From an uncultured Oscillospiraceae bacterium (lineage in GTDB: Bacteria > Bacillota > Clostridia > Oscillospirales > Oscillospiraceae), in NCBI GenBank assembly GCA_910587505.1, contig CAJULD010000067.1, positions 1 through 12,150 on the forward strand: a stretch of 12,150 bases of DNA. The letters run 5' to 3'. The position numbers and the translations under genes were made by a program. This document shows positions 7,501 through 12,150 of the stretch, one piece after another (position 1 is the first letter of the stretch; every line of letters begins with the position of its first letter). The notes beneath the pieces are model-generated. The model was not told the DNA's origin and did not search any database. It was given only the letters and a program-made list of their open reading frames with translations.

Positions 7501-7588
7501 CCCGCGCGTCCGCCGTACTGGGGCGACGCAGCCGGTATGGACCGGCAGAGTGGAGAAAGAGAAACCTTTCAAGGCATGTGGCAAAAAC

Positions 7589-7628
7589 CGTTCCCTCACC
7601 GTGCGCGGCGGTGAGGGAACGTTTTTTT
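7589..7628. terminator. Bidirectional rho-independent terminator between spo0A and rsmA
   Basis: A perfect 13-base-pair GC-rich stem is formed by 7589-7601 (CGTTCCCTCACCG) and 7609-7621 (CGGTGAGGGAACG), loop 7602-7608. On the plus strand it is followed by seven T (7622-7628), ending spo0A. On the minus strand the stem is followed by GGTTTTTGC, from the five A at 7583-7587, so it can also end the convergent rsmA transcript. Confidence 0.92.
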
Positions 7629-7648
7629 GGAGCTTCCGGGCAAATAGG

Positions 7649-7665
7649 CCCCGGTTCAACCGGGG
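7649..7665. repeat. Small GC-rich hairpin between spo0A and rsmA
   Basis: CCCCGGT (7649-7655) and ACCGGGG (7659-7665) form a seven-base stem with a three-base loop. There is no T tract on either side, so it is not a standard terminator; it may protect the 3' end of rsmA mRNA or have no role. Otherwise the 290-base gap 7501-7791 shows only the terminator at 7589-7628. Confidence 0.4.
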
Positions 7666-7791
7666 GAGGGAAAGAGAAGCTCCCGTATTCACAGGCACGG
7701 AACGCCGTCCGGGCGGACCTTTTCCCGCCCTCCTGCGTCAATTTTCCCTGTCTGCCGGAAAAATCCCCGTCCATCCGGCGGCCCCCGGCGG

Positions 7792-8664
7792 CTATCCGGC
7801 CGCCAGAGCTGCCCAAAGGCTGTCCGCCAGGGCGGAGAACTCCTCCATCCCCAGCGCCTCCCCCCGGACGGTGGGAGACAGGCCGCATTGGGCGATGGCC
7901 GCCGCCACGGCCTCCTTACCGGGCCGGGAGCCGAAAACGGTGCACAGGGAGTTGCACAGGGTCTTCCGCCGCAGGGCGAAGGCGGCCTTCACCGTCCGGA
8001 AGAAGAACGCCTCCCCGCAGGCGGGGGACACCGCCGGGGTCTCCCGGGTCTGGCACCGGATGACGGAGGATGTGACCCTGGGCGCGGGCAGGAAGCACTC
8101 CGGCGGCACGTCGAAGAGAATTTCCGGCCGGGTGTGGTATTGCATGAAAACGGACAGCGCGCCGTAGTCCCCGGTCCCCGGCTTCGCCGCCAGCCGCAGG
8201 GCCACCTCCCGCTGAACCATGACGGTGATGGTCCGGAAGCGCTTTGCCTCCGTCAGGGCCTTGAGAATGGGGGTGGCGGCGTTGTAGGGCAGGTTGGCGC
8301 ACACCAGGGGGGTGAGCCCCTGAAAGTGCTCCTCCGCCAGGGCGGCCAGGTCCAGCGCCAGCGCGTCGCCGGAAATGAGGGTGAAATTGTCCGCCCCGGC
8401 CATGGTTTCCGCCAATACCGGCGGCAGGGCCGGATCCAGCTCCACGGATACCACCTTTGCCGCCCGCCTGCACAGCTCCTGCGTCAGGCATCCCACGCCG
8501 GGGCCGATCTCCAGCACGCCGCAGGTCCCGTCGCCGCCGCCCGCCCCGGCGATTTGCCGGGGGACCCAGTCGGCGATGAGAAAATTCTGCCCCATGGATT
8601 TGGAAAAGCGGAAGCCGTGGCGGCCCAGCAGGGCCCGGACCTCCCGGATGTCGCAGAGATTCAT
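7792..8664 (-). CDS. rsmA: 16S rRNA (adenine1518/1519-N6)-dimethyltransferase
   Basis: This codes for 290 residues, the normal length for RsmA (KsgA), which uses S-adenosylmethionine to dimethylate two adjacent adenines in the 3' hairpin of 16S rRNA late in 30S assembly. Motifs in order: GQNFL (25-29), the SAM loop EIGPGVG (52-58), acidic E75 after strand 2 (VSVELD), the catalytic NLPY (124-127), PAPRVTS (194-199), and the C-terminal FALRRKTLCNSL (229-240). The start is ATG 8664-8662, six bases from a perfect AAAAGGAGGT site (8671-8680); the frame stays open further upstream but lacks homology and a ribosome site. Loss of this enzyme gives kasugamycin resistance in other bacteria. It is transcribed separately from ldh, whose terminator lies between, and converges on spo0A. 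Identification is secure. Confidence 0.97.
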   Translation of the reverse strand: MNLCDIREVRALLGRHGFRFSKSMGQNFLIADWVPRQIAGAGGGDGTCGVLEIGPGVGCLTQELCRRAAKVVSVELDPALPPVLAETMAGADNFTLISGDALALDLAALAEEHFQGLTPLVCANLPYNAATPILKALTEAKRFRTITVMVQREVALRLAAKPGTGDYGALSVFMQYHTRPEILFDVPPECFLPAPRVTSSVIRCQTRETPAVSPACGEAFFFRTVKAAFALRRKTLCNSLCTVFGSRPGKEAVAAAIAQCGLSPTVRGEALGMEEFSALADSLWAALAAG

Positions 8665-8685
8665 GGTTCGACCTCCTTTTTCTCC

Positions 8686-8695
8686 AGTATACCAC
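8686..8695 (-). promoter_or_regulatory. Possible extended -10 element for rsmA
   Basis: The minus strand reads TGTGGTATACT, with TATACT at 8686-8691 preceded by TGG. No good -35 is found 16-18 bases upstream, so it would depend on the extended -10. The start would fall near 8679, leaving about 15 bases of leader beginning at the ribosome site itself. That is unusually short, so the call is tentative. Confidence 0.35.
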
Positions 8696-8753
8696 AATCT
8701 GCGGAAAACGGGTAGCGCAAATTTGCTTTCTGCGCGCAGCCCCGTTCTGTGAT

Positions 8754-8798
8754 AAAAAAATCCCCGGTGGGAGAAGCGCCGCTTCTTCCAACCGGGGA
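8754..8798 (-). terminator. Rho-independent terminator of ldh
   Basis: Arms 8761-8777 and 8781-8798 form a long GC-rich stem with one mismatch and one bulged base around a three-base loop. Read on the minus strand, downstream of the ldh TAA, it is followed by seven T (complement of 8754-8760). Confidence 0.88.
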
Positions 8799-8803
8799 TT
8801 CGT

Positions 8804-9790
8804 TTACCGGCTGCCTGCCGCCGCCGGGGCGCGGAGGGGCTGCAGATCCAGCGAGGCGATGGCCTCCCGCATCTGCTCTCCGGAGGACCGGAGGGCCCGC
8901 TCCTCCTCCGGACTGAGGGGAATCTCCAATATTTCCTCCAGTCCCTTTCTGCCCACGATGGACGGGATGCTCAGGGCCAGTCCGTCCAGTCCGTACTGGC
9001 CGTCCAGGACCACGGAGACGGGCAGCACGGCGCGCTCGTCCTTGACGATGCACGAGGCGATGCGGCCCACCGCCATGGCGATGCCGTAGCAGGTAACGCC
9101 CTTGCGCCGAATGATCTCATAGGCGCTGTCCCGCACCTCGCGGTACATCCGGTCCATGTCGCCGGGCCGGAGGGCCCGCCCCCTGATCCGGCAGAAGTCC
9201 TCCAGGGCCAGACCGGATACGTTGGCCTCGCTCCACACGGCCAGCTCACTGTCGCCGTGCTCGCCGATGATGAAGGCGTGGATATTCCGGCTGTCCACCG
9301 CCAGCTCCTCGCCCAGCAGCTGCTTGAGCCGCCCGGTGTCCAGCACGGTCCCGGAGCCGATGACCCGCTCTCCGGGATAGCCGGACAGCTTCCAGGCCGC
9401 GTAGGTCAGCACATCCACGGGATTGGAGACAATAAGGAGGGTGCCCTGAAAATCTCTGGCGGTGATCTCGCTGAGGATGGAGCGCAGTATGGCGATGTTC
9501 CGGCCGATGAGATCCAGCCGGGTTTCCCCCGGCTTCTGGTTGGCCCCGGCGGTGATGACGATCAGGGAGCAGTCGGTGATGTCGTCATAGCTTCCGGCGG
9601 TGATTTCCATGGCCGCGCCGTAGGGCAGACCGTCGCTGAGGTCCATGGCCTCGCCCTCCGCCCGGTCCTGATTGGCGTCCAGCAGCACCAGACGGGAAAA
9701 CAGTCCCTGCTGCAGGAAGCGGAAGGCGATGGACGCCCCCACGAAGCCGCAGCCCACGATGGCCGCTTTTCTGGGATCGATGGATGTCAT
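8804..9790 (-). CDS. ldh: L-lactate dehydrogenase
   Basis: This codes for 328 residues, usual for NAD-dependent L-lactate dehydrogenase, which reduces pyruvate to L-lactate and regenerates NAD+ in fermentation. The Rossmann loop is GCGFVG (13-18), with D38 in LLDANQD binding the adenosine ribose (so NADH, not NADPH). The specificity loop AGANQKPGETR (81-91) has Gln85, the mark of lactate rather than malate dehydrogenase (which has Arg), and substrate-loop R91. Catalytic pair: D151/R154 in VLDTGRLK and H178 in GEHGDSE. The start is ATG 9790-9788, with AAAAGGAG about ten bases upstream; longer readings of the frame start without a ribosome site. A short low-complexity Ala/Pro-rich tail ends the protein. 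The 117-base gap to the rodA-like gene upstream shows no terminator, so read-through from that gene is possible; it has its own terminator downstream. Confidence 0.96.
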   Translation of the reverse strand: MTSIDPRKAAIVGCGFVGASIAFRFLQQGLFSRLVLLDANQDRAEGEAMDLSDGLPYGAAMEITAGSYDDITDCSLIVITAGANQKPGETRLDLIGRNIAILRSILSEITARDFQGTLLIVSNPVDVLTYAAWKLSGYPGERVIGSGTVLDTGRLKQLLGEELAVDSRNIHAFIIGEHGDSELAVWSEANVSGLALEDFCRIRGRALRPGDMDRMYREVRDSAYEIIRRKGVTCYGIAMAVGRIASCIVKDERAVLPVSVVLDGQYGLDGLALSIPSIVGRKGLEEILEIPLSPEEERALRSSGEQMREAIASLDLQPLRAPAAAGSR

Positions 9791-9829
9791 AAGAAAAAGG
9801 CTCCTTTTCCGTTTTCCTCCAGTGTGCCT

Positions 9830-9843
9830 CTTTTCCGGAAAAG
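9830..9843. repeat. Perfect 14-base palindrome upstream of ldh
   Basis: CTTTTCCGGAAAAG at 9830-9843 is fully self-complementary and lies 40 bases before the ldh start, inside the only gap between ldh and the rodA-like gene. It does not match the known Rex redox operator (TTGTGAAW4TTCACAA-type). It could be an operator for ldh or chance in an AAAAG/CTTTT-rich stretch. No convincing promoter hexamers were found in the gap 9791-9907. Confidence 0.3.
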
Positions 9844-9907
9844 TATGCGCGCAAGGGCTGAAAATTCCCCTTTGCAAAAGTTCTTTCCGATTCTTTTTCC
9901 GCGTCGC

Positions 9908-11077
9908 CTACGTCTTCCGCAGCCAGTCCGGCAGCGTTCGTCCCCGTACGCCGGAGACCATGCCCAGCGCGGCGTACAGCGCCACAATGGAGCTGCCGCC
10001 GTAGCTGAAGAAGGGCAGGGTCAGGCCGATGACCGGCATGACGAACAGGCACATACCGATGTTTTCTACCGTCTGGAAGATCAGCATGGTACCGAAGCCC
10101 ACGCAGATGAGGGCGTCCATACTGCTTTTCGCCAGCCGGGCCGTCTGAAAGCAGCGGTAGACCACCAGAAACTCCAGTACGATAATGACGAAGCAGCCCG
10201 CCAGCCCCAGCTCCTCGCCGCACACGCAGAAGATGAAGTCCGTCTGCCGGGCGGGGAGGCTGCCGTCGATGACGCCCTGGGTCTGGATGCCCTGAAACAG
10301 GCCCTGGCCGAAGAGGCCTCCGCTGCCCAGCGCCAGCATGCCGCGGCTCTGCTGATAGCCCCTCCCCAGGGGGTCGTAGCTGTGGTCAAAGAGCACGCGG
10401 AACCGCTCCACCCAGTAGGCGGGCAGCTTCTCGAACAGGGCCAGCAGGCCGATGCCCAGCCCCAGACCGGTGAAGCCGAGGGCAAACCAGTACCACGCCA
10501 GCCCCGCCGCCAGGGCCATCCCGGCGTAGATCACCAGGTACATGAGGCCGCTGCCCGCGTCCCTGGAGATGACGTAAATCCACACGAACATGAACCCCGC
10601 ATGGGCCGCCGGGAGGAGCAGGGAGCCGGGGCCCTTCATGCTCCGGTTGTCCCGGAACCACCCGATCTGCCGGGCCAGAAGCACGGTGAAGGTCAGGCGA
10701 ACGATTTCCGCCGGCTGGATGTTCACAGGAAAATGGGGGATCTCCAGCCAGGAGCGGTTCCCGTAGCGCTCAGCCCCCAGCGGCGTGCGCAGCAGGGCGA
10801 TGAAACCCAGATTGAAAATCAGAAACAGCCACCACTTCTCCGAGAAGTATTCCATATCCACGTTGGAGAAGATGAAATAGGCCCCGATGCCGATCACCGC
10901 CCCGGCTGCCTGAATGAGCACCCGCTTAAGCTGGGTGGACGGCCCTAAATAATTGGTGGCGCTGGCGATAAGAACCAGACCCAGGGCCGTGCACACCATG
11001 CACAGACCCAGCAGCTTCATATCCGCCTTTCGCACGATATCCTGTACGGATTGGAGCACCCGTTTAAAAAAGGTCAC
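9908..11077 (-). CDS. rodA: SEDS peptidoglycan glycosyltransferase, RodA/FtsW family (RodA-like)
   Basis: This codes for 389 residues with about ten hydrophobic membrane segments. SEDS proteins polymerise glycan strands from lipid II in the cytoplasmic membrane, together with a class B penicillin-binding protein; RodA acts in elongation, FtsW in division, SpoVE in spore cortex. Family motifs: NIQPAEIVRL (119-128), RDAGSGL (172-178), GGLFGQG (253-259), the large extracellular loop ending ARQTDFIF with the catalytic-type Asp280, and NIGMCLFVMPVIGLTLPFFSYGGSS in two overlapping blocks at 339-363. The start is GTG 11077-11075, seven bases from TGGAGG (11085-11090), with a clear promoter upstream. 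The N-terminus and overall pattern resemble clostridial RodA more than FtsW, but assignment within the family is not certain from sequence reading. It precedes ldh on the same strand. Confidence 0.85.
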   Translation of the reverse strand: MTFFKRVLQSVQDIVRKADMKLLGLCMVCTALGLVLIASATNYLGPSTQLKRVLIQAAGAVIGIGAYFIFSNVDMEYFSEKWWLFLIFNLGFIALLRTPLGAERYGNRSWLEIPHFPVNIQPAEIVRLTFTVLLARQIGWFRDNRSMKGPGSLLLPAAHAGFMFVWIYVISRDAGSGLMYLVIYAGMALAAGLAWYWFALGFTGLGLGIGLLALFEKLPAYWVERFRVLFDHSYDPLGRGYQQSRGMLALGSGGLFGQGLFQGIQTQGVIDGSLPARQTDFIFCVCGEELGLAGCFVIIVLEFLVVYRCFQTARLAKSSMDALICVGFGTMLIFQTVENIGMCLFVMPVIGLTLPFFSYGGSSIVALYAALGMVSGVRGRTLPDWLRKT

Positions 11078-11107
11078 AGCGTTGCCTCCAGAGAAAATAT
11101 CCCTTTC

Positions 11108-11136
11108 AGTTTACCACACAGGCGGACTTCTGTAAA
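11108..11136 (-). promoter_or_regulatory. Promoter of the rodA-like gene
   Basis: On the minus strand there is TTTACA (11131-11136), a 17-base spacer and TAAACT (11108-11113) preceded by TGG, an extended -10. The start would be near 11101, giving a leader of about 24 bases with the TGGAGG ribosome site. A one-mismatch 0A-like sequence (TTTGTCGCA, complement of 11144-11152) lies just upstream of the -35. Confidence 0.8.
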
Positions 11137-11260
11137 CCGTTTTTGCGACAAATTCATGGTTCCTCCGTAAGGGGCGGCTTCTGCGGGGATTTACAGGGAC
11201 CGCCGCCTGCGGGCAGTTCCCGCTGCAAAACCGATTTCCCTGGCCCTGCGTCAGAATTTG

Positions 11261-11289
11261 TTGACTTTACTTATAATGAGTGGTAAAGT
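11261..11289 (+). promoter_or_regulatory. Promoter of paaK with an overlapping inverted repeat
   Basis: TTGACT (11261-11266), a 17-base spacer and TAAAGT (11284-11289) preceded by TGG. The alternative TATAAT at 11272-11277 has no fitting -35. Perfect seven-base arms ACTTTAC (11264-11270) and GTAAAGT (11283-11289) coincide with the two hexamers, a placement typical of a repressor operator. The start would be near 11296, about 38 bases before the gene. Confidence 0.75.
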
Positions 11290-11333
11290 AAGACAGAATA
11301 TGGGCCATGGAGCCAAAAAGCAAGGAGACACCT

Positions 11334-12150
11334 ATGGAGCGTTACTACCAGCCTGAGATCGAGACTGCTTCCCGGGAGCAGCTTCTGACATGGCAGAACC
11401 AGCGCCTGGTGAACCAGGTGCGCCGCGTGTGGGACAACGTGCCCTATTACCGGAAGAAAATGGAGGAACGGGGCGTCGCGCCGGAGGACGTGCGGAGCGT
11501 GGACGACCTCTGCAGGCTGCCGTTTCTCACCAAGGACGACCTGCGGGACGCCTACCCCTACGGCCTGCTGGCCACGCCCCTGACCGACTGCGTACGTATC
11601 CAGTCCACCTCCGGCACCACCGGGCGGCGGGTGGTGGCCTTCTATACCCAACACGACGTGGACCTGTGGGAGGACTGCTGCGCCCGTGCCATTGTGGCCG
11701 CCGGGGGAAGCAGCGAGGACGTGTGCCATGTCTGCTACGGCTACGGCCTGTTTACCGGCGGGCCCGGTCTGAACGGCGGCAGCCACAGGGTGGGCTGTCT
11801 GACGCTGCCCATGAGCAGCGGCAACACCGGCCGCCAGCTCCAGTTCATGGTGGATCTGGGCTCCACCATCCTGTGCTGCACCCCGTCCTATGCGGCCTAT
11901 CTGGCCGAGAGCATCCACGAGCAGGGACTGCGTGACCGGATCCGGCTGAAGGCCGGCATTTTCGGAGCCGAGGCCTGGAGCGAGGAGATGCGCCGGGACA
12001 TCGAGGCCAGGCTGGGCATCAGGGCCTATGACATCTACGGTCTCACCGAGACCAGCGGGCCGGGCGTGGCCTTCGAGTGCAGCGAGCAGGCGGGAATGCA
12101 CATCAACGAGGACCACTTTATTGCCGAGATCATCGACCCCGACACCGGCG
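11334..12150 (+). CDS. paaK: Phenylacetate-CoA ligase (PaaK-type), N-terminal part
   Basis: The first 272 residues are present; the family is about 430 long, so the C-terminal ~160 are beyond the edge. PaaK-type enzymes adenylate an aryl or related carboxylic acid with ATP and transfer it to CoA. Visible motifs: the ATP-binding P-loop STSGTTGRR (91-99; many family members have Lys near the end where Arg stands here), a Cys/Gly-rich segment with CYGYGLFTGG (134-143) typical of the family, FGAEAWS (210-216), and YDIYGLTETSGPGVAFEC (232-249), the core AMP-binding motif with the family-specific extension. The start is ATG 11334 with AAGGAG six bases upstream. Paralogues of this family in gut anaerobes accept substrates such as indoleacetate and arylpropionates, so the exact acid is unknown. 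It is divergent from the rodA-like gene and appears separately controlled. Confidence 0.92.
   Translation, partial: MERYYQPEIETASREQLLTWQNQRLVNQVRRVWDNVPYYRKKMEERGVAPEDVRSVDDLCRLPFLTKDDLRDAYPYGLLATPLTDCVRIQSTSGTTGRRVVAFYTQHDVDLWEDCCARAIVAAGGSSEDVCHVCYGYGLFTGGPGLNGGSHRVGCLTLPMSSGNTGRQLQFMVDLGSTILCCTPSYAAYLAESIHEQGLRDRIRLKAGIFGAEAWSEEMRRDIEARLGIRAYDIYGLTETSGPGVAFECSEQAGMHINEDHFIAEIIDPDTG

Noticed and set aside
6709..7698. 329-residue minus-strand open frame opposite spo0A
   Set aside because: Shadow of spo0A, running through the bidirectional terminator; no recognisable domain.
9257..10948. 563-residue plus-strand open frame across ldh and the rodA-like gene
   Set aside because: Antisense to two clearly recognised genes; its His/Gln/Pro/Ala-rich composition is typical of the complement of GC-rich coding DNA.
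11271..12116. 281-residue minus-strand open frame opposite paaK
   Set aside because: Antisense to paaK, which has a promoter, ribosome site and adenylation motifs.

Overview
The window looks like a piece of a chromosome from an endospore-forming Clostridia, probably of the gut Oscillospirales type (Flavonifractor/Intestinimonas-like). The evidence is a full spo0A with perfect 0A boxes, GC-rich housekeeping genes, strong AGGAGG-type ribosome sites, and anaerobe metabolism (L-lactate dehydrogenase, PaaK-type ligase). The genus assignment is inference from protein character only; no search was run.

There are two parts with the boundary at a tRNA-Ala(GGC) gene (6217-6292, minus). Left of it (1-6175) is accessory DNA. 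It starts with the 3' end of a large serine recombinase (1-164). A decayed IS5-family (IS427-like) transposase abuts and partly overlaps that end antisense. Next come two large minus-strand genes. The upstream one (4073-5887) encodes an OLD-family ABC ATPase with a C-terminal TOPRIM nuclease domain. The downstream one (508-3972) encodes an unrecognised 1154-residue protein, mostly helical by appearance, with a possible PD-(D/E)XK-like C-terminal domain. Their order and spacing suggest one transcript and a possible two-gene anti-phage system outside the named OLD classes. Against this, the ATPase gene is clearly more AT-rich than its neighbour, so they may be independent cargo. The large protein's last ~20 residues are encoded by DNA shared with the IS remnant.

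Right of the tRNA is a GC-rich core. spo0A (plus strand) lies behind a palindromic pair of 0A boxes and shares a two-way terminator with convergent rsmA/ksgA. Next come ldh with its own terminator, and a SEDS glycosyltransferase of RodA/FtsW type, all on the minus strand. A phenylacetate-CoA ligase gene (paaK) runs divergently and is cut off by the right edge. Promoters with a 17-base spacer are readable for the tRNA, rodA-like and paaK genes, and a plausible one for spo0A. Several share an extended -10 of the form TGGTAWACT.

The core genes do not form one pathway: sporulation control, 16S rRNA maturation, pyruvate reduction, cell-wall elongation and aryl-acid activation sit side by side with separate signals. 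The most interesting part is the ATPase/large-protein pair and the layered mobile-element junction at its downstream end.
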